A stretch of DNA of 64,000 nt from Halobacillus amylolyticus. GTDB taxonomy: Bacteria > Bacillota > Bacilli > Bacillales > Halobacillaceae. Shown piece after piece: positions 25,810-34,753 of the stretch. The position numbers and the translations under genes were made by a program. Position 1 is the stretch's first letter; each line of letters opens with the position of its first letter. The stretch spans positions 496,001 through 560,000 of the forward strand of contig NZ_CP095075.1 in assembly GCF_022921115.1 (NCBI RefSeq), read 5' to 3'. Under the pieces are notes generated by a model that was not told the DNA's origin, did not search any database, and saw only the letters and a list, made by a program, of their open reading frames with translations.

Positions 25810-27252
25810 ATGACTACATTAACGATTCGATCCTTCTCAAACGACTATCAGGTTAATATAGGGAATGGGTTACGGCATCAACTATCTGATTTATTAAAAA
25901 ATAACTACTCCAAAGTGTTGGTTATTACAGATTCTACTGTGGCTCCATTATATTTGAAAGATGTTGTTGCGGCATTTGGAAGTGATACAGTGGTTTCTTC
26001 GGAAATTATTCCAGCGGGTGAACAGTCAAAAAGTATGACTTGCTACAGTGGATTACTCAATCGTTGTCTCGAAGAGCAGCTCGACCGCAGCTCACTGATT
26101 ATAGCTCTTGGTGGAGGGGTCATCGGTGATTTAGCAGGATTTGTAGCTGCCACCTATCTAAGAGGTATCGACTTTTTACAAATGCCAACAACGATCTTAG
26201 CCCATGACAGCAGTGTAGGCGGTAAAGTGGCAATCAATCATGACAAAGGGAAGAATTTGATCGGAAGCTTTTATAGTCCCGTGCAAGTCATCTACGATAC
26301 AGAAACAATCATTACTTTATCAAAACAGGAAGTAAGATCCGGGTATGGCGAGGTTGTTAAACATGCATTACTAAGTGATCCGAAATGGTTTCGACAATTA
26401 ATGGATACCTCTCTTGAATCGATAGAAGAGGATGATTTAATTGATCACCTCACATCAGGCATCCGCGTAAAAGCTCAAATTGTTGAATCCGACGAACGAG
26501 AAACAGGTGAGCGAAAACATTTAAATCTAGGACATACTTTAGCCCACGCCCTTGAGGCGGAGTTTGGTTATGGTGAAGTAACACATGGAGAAGCGGTGGC
26601 CATCGGAATGTTATTTGCAATGAAGATAAGTCAGGTGAAATTAGCTGCCAAATTACCATACTCCCAATATGAGAAATGGCTTGCCGATAACAATTATCCA
26701 CTACACTTGCTTGCCCGTATTGATGTAGAAGCCACCTTAAAGAGAATGAAATTGGATAAAAAGACGCTTGAAAATTCAATCCACTACGTCTTACTAAACG
26801 AAATAGGATCACCAACTGTCATCAAACTGACTGATCAAGAATTAATGCAGTCACTTAATGATTTTGTTCAAAAAGAAGGGGACGTACCGTTGATCAGAGG
26901 TGTTAGAGGAGCTACAACAGTAGATAAAAATGATGGGGAAGAGATTGTTGGAAAAGCGCAAGAGCTCATGCAGGCTGTTATAAAGCAAAATGATATAAAA
27001 CCAGAAAATGTGACATCGGTATTTTTTACTGTTACAGAGGATATAGATGCAGCGTTCCCAGCAAAATCGTTACGAAGGCTTGAAGGATGGACACATGTAC
27101 CAGTTATGTGTATGCGAGAAATCCCAGTTCCCAATAGTCTAGCCCGTTGTGTACGTGTGATGGTGACAACTGAAACCTCTCGAAATCAAACACAAATTCA
27201 ACATGTTTATCACTACAATGCCACACAGTTGAGACCTGACTTAAAAAGCTAA
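25810..27252 (+). CDS. aroB-aroH: 3-dehydroquinate synthase fused in frame to chorismate mutase
   Basis: One 480-residue reading frame. Residues 1 to about 355 are 3-dehydroquinate synthase: GGGVIGDLAGFVAATYLRG near 99, the Zn-binding HLNLGHTLAHALE near 236 and HGEAVAIGM near 256. Residues 361-480 are an AroH-type chorismate mutase: LIRGVRGATTVDKN, FPAKSLRRLEGW, VPVMCMREIPV and HVYHYNATQLRPD. In B. subtilis these are separate neighbouring genes. A good internal start exists at the junction, TTG 26890 preceded by AGAAGGGG, so AroH may also be made on its own. In the next frame a TGA at 26891-26893 overlaps that TTG, the layout expected of two overlapping genes; loss of a frame boundary by one base in the AAAAA run just upstream would give the fusion. 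Confidence 0.9.
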   Translation: MTTLTIRSFSNDYQVNIGNGLRHQLSDLLKNNYSKVLVITDSTVAPLYLKDVVAAFGSDTVVSSEIIPAGEQSKSMTCYSGLLNRCLEEQLDRSSLIIALGGGVIGDLAGFVAATYLRGIDFLQMPTTILAHDSSVGGKVAINHDKGKNLIGSFYSPVQVIYDTETIITLSKQEVRSGYGEVVKHALLSDPKWFRQLMDTSLESIEEDDLIDHLTSGIRVKAQIVESDERETGERKHLNLGHTLAHALEAEFGYGEVTHGEAVAIGMLFAMKISQVKLAAKLPYSQYEKWLADNNYPLHLLARIDVEATLKRMKLDKKTLENSIHYVLLNEIGSPTVIKLTDQELMQSLNDFVQKEGDVPLIRGVRGATTVDKNDGEEIVGKAQELMQAVIKQNDIKPENVTSVFFTVTEDIDAAFPAKSLRRLEGWTHVPVMCMREIPVPNSLARCVRVMVTTETSRNQTQIQHVYHYNATQLRPDLKS

Positions 27253-27265
27253 GGAGGATTGTTTC

Positions 27266-28360
27266 ATGAAGTCAAAAGAAATTCTAAAGCAAATGACACC
27301 ATATAAACCAGGTAAACAAATTGAAGAAGTTAAGCGTGAGTATAATCTTGACCGGATCGTTAAGCTAGCTTCCAATGAAAATCCTTTTGGCTTTTCTCCA
27401 CAAGTAAAAGAGCAGCTGCCAGAATTAATTACCCAGCTTGAAAAATATCCTGACGGGTATGCAGCAACATTACGCAAAAAAGTGACTGGCTTTTTAAATG
27501 TCGACGAAGAACAACTTATCTTTGGGAATGGATCTGACGAAATCGTGCAAATCATTTGTCGTACATTCCTAGAACCTGGAGCAAATACAGTTATGGCAGC
27601 ACCTACCTTTCCTCAGTATCGGCATAATGCTTTAATTGAGGGGGCTGAAGTGAGAGAGGTTCCATTGAACAATGGCCATCATGACCTTGACAAAATGCTT
27701 CAGCAAGTGGATGAACAGACGCGTGTTCTTTGGCTATGTACACCGAATAATCCTACAGGCGTACATATTAAGGAAAATGTTCTTCGTGATTTTATGGAGA
27801 ACTGTCCTTCTCATGTATTGGTCGTTATTGATGAAGCGTATTATGAATACATGAAAACGGAAGATCATTATGATTCCATCCAAGCGTTACAGAATTATGA
27901 GAATTTAATTGTGCTCCGTACATTTTCTAAAGCATATGGGTTAGCAGGTCTTAGAGTGGGGTATGGCGTTGCAGCAAAACCATTAATTCACACACTTGAA
28001 CCTTCAAGGGAACCCTTTAACACATCGACGATCGCACAAGCAGCAGCGATCATTGCCCTCGATGATCAGTCGTTTATAGAAGAAACGACAAATGAAAATG
28101 CAAAGAACAAACAGTCACTCATGTCATTCTTAGATGAAAACCAGATCAGTTATTTCGAATCAGAAGCCAATTTTGTCCTGATTCATTTACCGATTAGCGG
28201 TGATGAAATGTTTGAGCACTTGTTAAGTAAAGGGTTTATTGTTCGTTCTGGAGAAGCACTTGGCATCCCTCAGTCCATCAGGTTGACGATCGGCGATAAA
28301 GAAGATATGGCGATCGTTCAACAAGAAATACAACAAAAGCTTGCAGGCACTGCTAAATGA
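27266..28360 (+). CDS. hisC: Histidinol-phosphate / aromatic aminotransferase
   Basis: A 364-residue PLP-dependent class II aminotransferase. ASNENPFGFSP (about 32-42) and the PLP lysine in TFSKAYGLAGLRVGYG (about 218-233) are visible. In Bacillus the hisC product, coded in the aromatic cluster, serves histidine synthesis and transamination to tyrosine and phenylalanine. SD AAGGAGG precedes ATG 27266. Its stop overlaps the start of tyrA (ATGA). In B. subtilis trpEDCFBA lies between aroH and hisC; here only 13 bases separate them. Confidence 0.94.
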   Translation: MKSKEILKQMTPYKPGKQIEEVKREYNLDRIVKLASNENPFGFSPQVKEQLPELITQLEKYPDGYAATLRKKVTGFLNVDEEQLIFGNGSDEIVQIICRTFLEPGANTVMAAPTFPQYRHNALIEGAEVREVPLNNGHHDLDKMLQQVDEQTRVLWLCTPNNPTGVHIKENVLRDFMENCPSHVLVVIDEAYYEYMKTEDHYDSIQALQNYENLIVLRTFSKAYGLAGLRVGYGVAAKPLIHTLEPSREPFNTSTIAQAAAIIALDDQSFIEETTNENAKNKQSLMSFLDENQISYFESEANFVLIHLPISGDEMFEHLLSKGFIVRSGEALGIPQSIRLTIGDKEDMAIVQQEIQQKLAGTAK

Positions 28361-29457
28361 GCCAAACGATATTTTTTGTCGGGTTAGGGTTGATTGGTGG
28401 GTCGCTTGCGATGAATGTAGCCAAACAGGAAAATGTAAAGATCACGGGAATGGACCCTAACCCTCAAACACTTGCGATCGCAAAGAAACAAGGTGTCATT
28501 CATGAACACGTCGAAGAGTTTTCAAAAGGTGTTCAAGAAGCCGATGTGTTAATTCTCGCTACACCAATATCAACGACGATCGAATATATAAAACAGTTGA
28601 ATGATTTAGGATTAAATAAACCTTTACTCGTAACAGATGTATCATCAGTAAAGAACCAGGTTCTGCAGGCTGCACAAGAGCTTACAAATCCATTGGTTTC
28701 ATTCGTGGGCGGCCATCCCATGGCTGGTTCTCATAAACAAGGATATACTGCTGCAAAACCACATTTATTTGAAAATGCTATCTTTGTGTTGACACCTGCT
28801 AAAGGTGCGAATTCTTCCGACGCTTCTGTACTTCAAGAACTTTTCTCAAAAACAGGAGCCAGATTCTTAACGCTTTCGACAAAAGAGCATGATGAAATGA
28901 CGGCAGTGATTTCTCACTTCCCGCACCTTATTGCATCATCACTCGTACACCAGGCGAAGGAGTGGCAGAAAACGCATCCAACTCTTGAGCACCTGGCCGC
29001 AGGAGGATTTCGTGATATTACTAGAATCGCCTCAAGCAACCCTAAATTATGGCAGGACATATTTTTTCAAAATAAAAAGCTGTTAAGCCATATGCTTGAC
29101 GATTGGATCGAAGAAATGAAACATATGAAGCGGCTGCTTGATGATGGTGAAGCACAGTCAACCTATCAGTATTTAGTTGAAGCAAAAAGTTATCGTGACG
29201 GCTTACCTATCCGTGAAAAGGGGGCTATTCCCGCCTTTTATGATGTCTATGTAGATATTCATGACCAACCAGGCGCGATTCATAAGGTTATTCAATTACT
29301 AGCTGAAAAAGAGATTAGTATTAAAAATATACGTATACTTGAAATAAGAGAGGGAATAACAGGTGTGCTTAGAATTAGTTTTCAGACGGGGAAGGAACAA
29401 CAAGCCAGCTATCAATCACTGCTTAATAAAGGCTATGAAGTGATGATTCAGGATTAA
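28357..29457 (+). CDS. tyrA: Prephenate dehydrogenase with ACT domain
   Basis: A 366-residue enzyme oxidising prephenate to 4-hydroxyphenylpyruvate. The N-terminal NAD-binding motif GLGLIGGSLAM (9-19) and the catalytic block VGGHPMAGSHKQG (about 117-129) are followed by a C-terminal ACT domain (about 295-366, DVYVDIHDQPGAIHKVIQLL) that probably senses tyrosine. The start overlaps the hisC stop by four bases. Confidence 0.94.
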   Translation: MSQTIFFVGLGLIGGSLAMNVAKQENVKITGMDPNPQTLAIAKKQGVIHEHVEEFSKGVQEADVLILATPISTTIEYIKQLNDLGLNKPLLVTDVSSVKNQVLQAAQELTNPLVSFVGGHPMAGSHKQGYTAAKPHLFENAIFVLTPAKGANSSDASVLQELFSKTGARFLTLSTKEHDEMTAVISHFPHLIASSLVHQAKEWQKTHPTLEHLAAGGFRDITRIASSNPKLWQDIFFQNKKLLSHMLDDWIEEMKHMKRLLDDGEAQSTYQYLVEAKSYRDGLPIREKGAIPAFYDVYVDIHDQPGAIHKVIQLLAEKEISIKNIRILEIREGITGVLRISFQTGKEQQASYQSLLNKGYEVMIQD

Positions 29458-29470
29458 GGAGGCCGCTGTT

Positions 29471-30760
29471 ATGACCACAATTGAATTACAACCAGCTACC
29501 AAGGGTTTACATGGCACATTGCAAGTACCAGGCGATAAATCCATCTCACACCGTGCTGTTATTTTTTCTGCTTTGGCAGAAGGAACCTCTCATGTGTATA
29601 ACTTCCTAACAGGAGAAGACTGTCTACGCACTGTAGAAGCTTTTAGAAAACTAGGAGTCCGAATTGATCAAGAGGCGGATAAGTTAACGATCTATGGTCA
29701 GGGGATTAAACATTTAGTAGAACCCGCTGCACCTATATATTTTGGTAATTCAGGGACGACGGCTCGCTTAATGAGTGGTATACTAGCAGCTTTACCATTG
29801 TTCACCGTTGCCTATGGTGATGAATCGCTAGCTAAGCGACCGATGGACCGTGTTGTTGTTCCACTTGAGAAAATGGGTGCTCATATATATGGGCGAGAGG
29901 AAGCTGCACGGTTACCGCTTGCCTTTAAAGGTAACAAGTTAACAGGTGTAACCATAGAGATGAACGTGAAGAGCGCCCAAGTTAAATCAGCTTTGTTATT
30001 AGCTGGGATGCTGGCAGAAGGAGAAACAAAGGTTTATGAAAAAGGAGTCACTCGAAACCATACAGAAATGCTTATGCCGCAGTATGGAATTACAATACAC
30101 AAAAATAGAAATGTGATTACTATTCCCGGGAATCAACAGCCGGTGGCGTCCAATTTACATATACCTGGAGACATATCTTCAGCAGCCTTTTTTTTGGTTG
30201 CTGGACTATTGACTGAGAACAGCGAATTGACCATAAAGAACGTAGGTTTAAATCCCACAAGAGATGGGATTATTACTGTTTTACAAAAGATGGGTGCCAA
30301 GCTTGCCGTTACTAATCGAACCTATGTCGGCCATGAACCTGTCGGTGACGTTACAGTGGAATCAGGACCGCTTAAAGCGATGACGATTGAAGGGGATATC
30401 ATTGCTAATTTAATCGATGAAATTCCTATCCTTGCGTTAGCAGCGACACAAGCAGAAGGTACAACAGTCATTAAAGATGCTAAGGAACTACGTGTGAAAG
30501 AGACAGATCGAATTGCTGCTGTTGCAAATAACTTAACAGCAATGGGTGCTAACATTGAACCGACAGAAGATGGTTTAGTCATTCACGGGCCTACACGTTT
30601 AACTGGGGCTGTCGTTCATTCTTACGGTGATCATCGTATTGGAATGATGAGTGCTGTTGCCTCATTAATAACAGATTCCGATGTAACTATTAAAGATAAG
30701 AATTGCATTAATATCTCTTATCCCAACTTTTTTGAACATTTAACTCACATTATGAAATAA
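29471..30760 (+). CDS. aroA: EPSP synthase (aroA; aroE in B. subtilis)
   Basis: A 429-residue 3-phosphoshikimate 1-carboxyvinyltransferase. GDKSISHRAVIFSALAEG (about 22-39), GNSGTTARLMSG (about 91-102), the glyphosate-region DESLAKRPMDRV and RVKETDRI near 341 are present. The Gly-Asn-Ser-Gly-Thr-Thr pattern with a following Ala resembles class II enzymes (inference). It closes the aroC-aroBH-hisC-tyrA-aroA run, starting 13 bases after tyrA behind AAGGAGG. Confidence 0.95.
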   Translation: MTTIELQPATKGLHGTLQVPGDKSISHRAVIFSALAEGTSHVYNFLTGEDCLRTVEAFRKLGVRIDQEADKLTIYGQGIKHLVEPAAPIYFGNSGTTARLMSGILAALPLFTVAYGDESLAKRPMDRVVVPLEKMGAHIYGREEAARLPLAFKGNKLTGVTIEMNVKSAQVKSALLLAGMLAEGETKVYEKGVTRNHTEMLMPQYGITIHKNRNVITIPGNQQPVASNLHIPGDISSAAFFLVAGLLTENSELTIKNVGLNPTRDGIITVLQKMGAKLAVTNRTYVGHEPVGDVTVESGPLKAMTIEGDIIANLIDEIPILALAATQAEGTTVIKDAKELRVKETDRIAAVANNLTAMGANIEPTEDGLVIHGPTRLTGAVVHSYGDHRIGMMSAVASLITDSDVTIKDKNCINISYPNFFEHLTHIMK

Positions 30761-30819
30761 ATTTCATAGAACATCAATCGCTCTCATACGATATAAAAAC
30801 CCTTTTTGGAGGTTATCGT

Positions 30820-31692
30820 ATGGGAGCCTATTGGTTTAATGTTCATACGCTCAAAGGTAATCAAGCTTTTACTCGGCAACTCTCTGTTGACAAGCAATAC
30901 TTTTCGAAACGAACCTTATGGATTAACGATTTTAAGCAAATGGATGCTACAGGCTTCGTCGCCACCCCTGGACATGTTATGCTTGATTTAGACAAGCCGT
31001 TAAACTGCTCGCCTTCACCCATCCTAGACTGTCACCAGTATATTCAAAAGGGATGTACCCTTCTCCTTATTCAATTTCCCATTAAAACGAGTTTTCACTT
31101 TAAATCGATGTACCAACAATTTGTAGAACAGTTCAAGCATCTTCCTATTGATTATATGATTGTTCCTACCATTTCCCCTCTGGTAATAACACAAGAGATG
31201 ATTCGCTACTTTTCCCGTCAATCTTGTCCGTTTATTCTCATTGATGTGGAGGATGAGCGGGAATTAGATGATGCAGCATGGGATTGGCTCGTACAAGCCC
31301 AAGCCCTTAAAAGAATCCCGCTTGCACTCCTTGTCAAAAATCGTAGAATTAGAGAGAGGATTCACGATAAGTTATGGGTAAACATCAGTGATCGATATGG
31401 TATCATAAGGGTAACTGACCCTCTTACAGAAGCCCCATTATCAAAGTCGAACTTAAAGGATAGTGGAATCTTCCCATACAAAGGTGGATTTATGAATCAT
31501 AGTTATGCGGATTATAACCTTTACTATGATGAAGAAGGCTTGATGGTTGATGATCATGCTGAATTCAGATATCATGATGCTGTTCCGAATATAACAGTTA
31601 TGCGTGGTAGGGTTGTACAAGTAAACCAGGAAATACAGTACCTTGAACCGGGAATCCACTATAAAGGTTCAATCTATCAACATTTTGTATAA
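30820..31692 (+). CDS. Divergent amidohydrolase-like protein, metal-binding histidines missing
   Basis: A 290-residue protein not recognised by name. Its ends resemble dihydroorotase/dihydropyrimidinase-type amidohydrolases: MDATGFVATPGHVMLDLD (about 41-58) looks like the DAxGxxVxPGfIDxHxH strand, but the metal-binding HxH is LxD here. The C-terminal part, with KGGFMNHSYADYNLYY and then NITVMRGRVVQVNQEIQYLEPG (about 252-273), looks like the family's closing GxxADlvl and vRGkVV sandwich. Yet the barrel between is about 140 residues short. So it may be a non-catalytic relative of the fold. The SD TTTGGAGG precedes ATG 30820. It sits between aroA and the TPR gene, the three running together with short gaps. 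Confidence 0.6.
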   Translation: MGAYWFNVHTLKGNQAFTRQLSVDKQYFSKRTLWINDFKQMDATGFVATPGHVMLDLDKPLNCSPSPILDCHQYIQKGCTLLLIQFPIKTSFHFKSMYQQFVEQFKHLPIDYMIVPTISPLVITQEMIRYFSRQSCPFILIDVEDERELDDAAWDWLVQAQALKRIPLALLVKNRRIRERIHDKLWVNISDRYGIIRVTDPLTEAPLSKSNLKDSGIFPYKGGFMNHSYADYNLYYDEEGLMVDDHAEFRYHDAVPNITVMRGRVVQVNQEIQYLEPGIHYKGSIYQHFV

Positions 31693-31728
31693 AATATGTC
31701 TGCTATAAATGCTAGAGAGGGAGTCATT

Positions 31729-32982
31729 ATGGAAGAGATTCACAAAGCCATCCATCAAATGGAAGCTAAGCAAACGGAAGAAGCAATAAATACACTACAA
31801 TCTTACTTATCAGAGGCTGATGAAGAAGAGCGCTTTACAATTGCCGAACTTTATATTCAATGGGGGATGCTTGGAGAAGCGAAATCAATTTTGCAGGAAC
31901 TTATGCAGCGATACCCTAAAGAACAAGAACTTAAAGTAATGATGGCTGAAATTCATATTGATTTAGAAGAAGACGATGAAGCAATTGAGATTCTCAACCA
32001 ATTTGGTCCAGAAGATGAGGACTATCTGCAATCCCTTATCCAGCTTGCCGATCTCTATCAATCGCAAGGGCTGTTTGAAGTAGCTGAACAAAAACTTCTC
32101 ATTGCCAAACAAGCAGAACCAAACGAAGCGGTTATTGATTTCGCGTTAGGTGAACTTTCTTTTTCAAATGGGGAATATAACAAGAGTATCCCTTTCTATG
32201 AAAATGCCATTCATCATCAGCCGGTAATCGGTGATATCGAGGTAGCCACCAGATTGGCTGAGGCCTATGCAGCAACAGGTGAATTTGAGCAATCCCTTGA
32301 TTACTTCCAAAAGGTAGAAGAAGATAATCCTGATGTGATGTTCCGTTATGGATTTGTTGCCTTCCAAGCTCTGAGAAATGATATTGCTATCAATATATGG
32401 GAGCGTCTAATTGAGGAAGATCCATACTTTCAATCTGTCTATCCTTTATTAGCCCGAGCCTATGATACAGAAGGAATGGCAAAAGAAGCACTTGAAATGG
32501 TCAATAAAGGACTAGCGAAGGATGAGTTCAACAAAGAGCTTTATCACTTGGCAGGCACGCTGTATCACAAGACTGGACAAAAAGAGGAAGGCTATCGCCT
32601 AATGAGAGAAGCGGTAGCCCTAGACCCAGGCTATAAAGAAGCCGTGCTTTTCTTAATTGAAAATTATAAAAGTGATGAGGATTACGATGCAGTCATAGAC
32701 TTAATTAATCAATTAATAACCCTTGGTGAAGAAGATCCTTATTACCTGTTTGAATTGGCCAAAGCTTATGAAGAAGTAGAGGATTATAAGCAAGCGCTCG
32801 TTCATTATGAGAATGCTTATCCTTCCCTTAAAGAAGACGATGTATTTCTTAAGGCTTATGGATATTTCCTAGTAGAAGAAGGGAAAATGATTGAAGGACG
32901 GAAAGTATTAGAAGAATATTTAGCCGTCGATCCTACTGATACTGAAATAGAAGATTTTGTCAGCCGATTGAAAGAAGAATAA
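31729..32982 (+). CDS. ypiA: TPR repeat protein YpiA
   Basis: A 417-residue cytosolic protein made almost entirely of tetratricopeptide repeats (helical pairs such as AELYIQWGMLGEAKSIL, ELAKAYEEVEDYKQALVHYENA, LARAYDTEGMAKEALEMV) with many acidic residues. TPR proteins act as protein-protein scaffolds; the partner is not known. Size and place upstream of ypiB match B. subtilis YpiA. ATG 31729 follows AGAGAGGGAG; the open frame upstream to 31696 has no SD. Confidence 0.85.
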   Translation: MEEIHKAIHQMEAKQTEEAINTLQSYLSEADEEERFTIAELYIQWGMLGEAKSILQELMQRYPKEQELKVMMAEIHIDLEEDDEAIEILNQFGPEDEDYLQSLIQLADLYQSQGLFEVAEQKLLIAKQAEPNEAVIDFALGELSFSNGEYNKSIPFYENAIHHQPVIGDIEVATRLAEAYAATGEFEQSLDYFQKVEEDNPDVMFRYGFVAFQALRNDIAINIWERLIEEDPYFQSVYPLLARAYDTEGMAKEALEMVNKGLAKDEFNKELYHLAGTLYHKTGQKEEGYRLMREAVALDPGYKEAVLFLIENYKSDEDYDAVIDLINQLITLGEEDPYYLFELAKAYEEVEDYKQALVHYENAYPSLKEDDVFLKAYGYFLVEEGKMIEGRKVLEEYLAVDPTDTEIEDFVSRLKEE

Positions 32983-33012
32983 TGTGATCAATTAAGCGCA
33001 GGAGGGGCGCCG

Positions 33013-33573
33013 ATGCAAACACCTATTTCCGTTAATGAAAAAAAGGACTTTGTTCGTTGGTTTCTAAATAATTACCAATTGAAAAAAAGAGAGAGTGTTT
33101 GGATTCTGAATTACTTGATCAATCATGAATCATTGCTTTCCTACGTCCATTTTGTTCAAGAGGTTAAGCTGTGCCCACGGGGAATGGAGATTAGTGCTCA
33201 GGGAGTACAGGATCCGCCTTTTCGCTTTTACAAAGGCCAAGTGATGACAAATGATGCGGAGAAATCCTTTCATGACCTAAGAATGAATCAAGATGAGCCT
33301 GTTTATATCCAAATGAACTTTGAAGACGCACATAAAAGCTCAATGTATGCCCTCGTGTTAGAAGATAACCCTTATTTACCAAAAGATTATTATGTAAACG
33401 ATCGTGATAAAGTTGAAGCGGATGAATTGCTTACTTCAAGCATTCTGACTTTTAGAAAGAAAGAACTTGAAAAGCAAATCGATCTCGCACTGATGAACGG
33501 AGATCAATCAGAATTCATTACCTTGAGTGACGAATTAATCGAAGTGAAGAAACAACTTCAAAAGAAAAGCTAA
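33013..33573 (+). CDS. ypiB: YpiB/ReoY-family protein (UPF0302)
   Basis: A 186-residue protein of the UPF0302 family. The Listeria homologue ReoY and B. subtilis YpiB promote ClpCP-dependent degradation of MurA, the first enzyme of peptidoglycan synthesis (established for those homologues). Conserved blocks include FVRWFLNNYQLKKRE (about 13-27) and the C-terminal KKELEKQIDLALMNGDQSEFITLSDEL (about 151-177). SD GGAGGGGCG. The last codons and stop form the left arm of the terminator. Confidence 0.86.
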   Translation: MQTPISVNEKKDFVRWFLNNYQLKKRESVWILNYLINHESLLSYVHFVQEVKLCPRGMEISAQGVQDPPFRFYKGQVMTNDAEKSFHDLRMNQDEPVYIQMNFEDAHKSSMYALVLEDNPYLPKDYYVNDRDKVEADELLTSSILTFRKKELEKQIDLALMNGDQSEFITLSDELIEVKKQLQKKS

Positions 33574-33606
33574 GAGGAAGAATTTTCTCTTAGCTTTTCT
33601 TTTTTG
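33563..33606 (+). terminator. Terminator overlapping the end of ypiB
   Basis: Perfect 14-bp stem (33563-33576 with 33587-33600) followed by six T. The left arm contains the last codons and stop of ypiB. Confidence 0.8.
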
Positions 33607-33655
33607 CATTTTTTTTAGTAAAATAGGGACAAGTAAGAAAGGATAGTGATATAAC

Positions 33656-34111
33656 GTGCAATGGACAAAGCGGGATACAAAGCAATACCTCCCGGAAAAA
33701 GAGTATGTAGATACAGTGTTGATACCGATTATTTCCTTTGATCCAGCATCGGATAACAAGATGACAAAAGAGGCGTTTCAAAGGGAGCTCAATCAGGTTT
33801 TTGCGACTTTAATTGAGAAGGAATTCAAGGGTCGTATATTCTTATCTCCTGAATACTATTACTTAACGAATCAGCATGAAAGTGAAATCCCCCGTGTGAA
33901 CCAATGGGTGGAGCATTTTCAGAAGCAGCCTTTTGAACATGTTTTTCTATTTACCTTTGATGCAAAATGGAAGAAGTATGAATCAGATTTAAATGGGCAT
34001 TTACTATGGATACCGGGCATAGCTGATGGTGACCTGCAATCTACTGAAACGCAATCCTTTGTTAAAGAGCAAGTCAAGCAAGTCAATGAATTAATTCAAG
34101 CTTATTGGTAA
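33656..34111 (+). CDS. ypiF: YpiF-like protein (DUF2487)
   Basis: A 151-residue soluble protein with no catalytic motif that I can identify. Size and location between ypiB and qcrA match B. subtilis YpiF (DUF2487), of unknown function. It starts at GTG 33656 (QWTKRDTKQYL follows) with AAAGGA upstream; spacing is about 12 bases. Confidence 0.75.
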   Translation: MQWTKRDTKQYLPEKEYVDTVLIPIISFDPASDNKMTKEAFQRELNQVFATLIEKEFKGRIFLSPEYYYLTNQHESEIPRVNQWVEHFQKQPFEHVFLFTFDAKWKKYESDLNGHLLWIPGIADGDLQSTETQSFVKEQVKQVNELIQAYW

Positions 34112-34144
34112 CTAGTAAAAGTTGAGATAACACTAGAGATTTTA

Positions 34145-34173
34145 TTGACCCCGCTTTAAGATTACGCTATCAT
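34145..34173 (+). promoter_or_regulatory. SigA-type promoter of the qcr operon
   Basis: TTGACC (34145-34150), 17-bp spacer, TATCAT (34168-34173), about 70 bp before qcrA. Confidence 0.65.
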
Positions 34174-34243
34174 AGTAATGTCCTAGTAAACTGTATGTAA
34201 ACGATCCATGTCGCATGGATTACAGCATAGAGGGGGGAAAAGA

Positions 34244-34750
34244 ATGAGCGATAAACAACGAGTATCCCGTCGTCAATTTCTAAACTACACACTGACTGGT
34301 GTAGGTGGCTTTATGGCTGCTGGAATGCTTGCGCCAATGGTTCGTTTTGCCATTGATCCGGTATTAACGCCGCAAGCTGCTGGTGAATTTCATTCCGTGG
34401 CACCAGTTGAGGAAATTACAAATGAACCACAGCGATTTGAGTGGCAAGTTGAACAAGTGGATGCATGGTATGAATCAAAAGTACAAAAAACTGCATGGGT
34501 GTACAGAAATAAAGATGATGAGATTGTAGCACTCTCACCAATTTGTACACACTTAGGATGTACAGTAGGATGGGCCTCGAATCAGGAATACCCGAACCAA
34601 TTCTACTGCCCATGTCACGGCGGTCGGTATACAAAGGATGGTGTCAATGTTCCGGGAACACCACCAACAGCACCTTTACCGGTGTACAAGACCAAAGTCC
34701 AGGAAAACATGCTTTATCTCGGAGAAACACAATCAAGACAGGGGGCGTAA
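34244..34750 (+). CDS. qcrA: Menaquinol:cytochrome c reductase, Rieske iron-sulfur subunit
   Basis: A 168-residue Rieske protein. The N terminus has a twin-arginine motif (SRRQFLNYT) and a membrane anchor (about 14-34). The two cluster-binding boxes are CTHLGC (about 104-109) and CPCHGG (about 124-129). It accepts electrons from menaquinol in the bc-type complex on the outer side of the membrane. ATG 34244 follows GAGGGGGG. First gene of qcrABC. Confidence 0.95.
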   Translation: MSDKQRVSRRQFLNYTLTGVGGFMAAGMLAPMVRFAIDPVLTPQAAGEFHSVAPVEEITNEPQRFEWQVEQVDAWYESKVQKTAWVYRNKDDEIVALSPICTHLGCTVGWASNQEYPNQFYCPCHGGRYTKDGVNVPGTPPTAPLPVYKTKVQENMLYLGETQSRQGA

Positions 34751-34753
34751 TTC

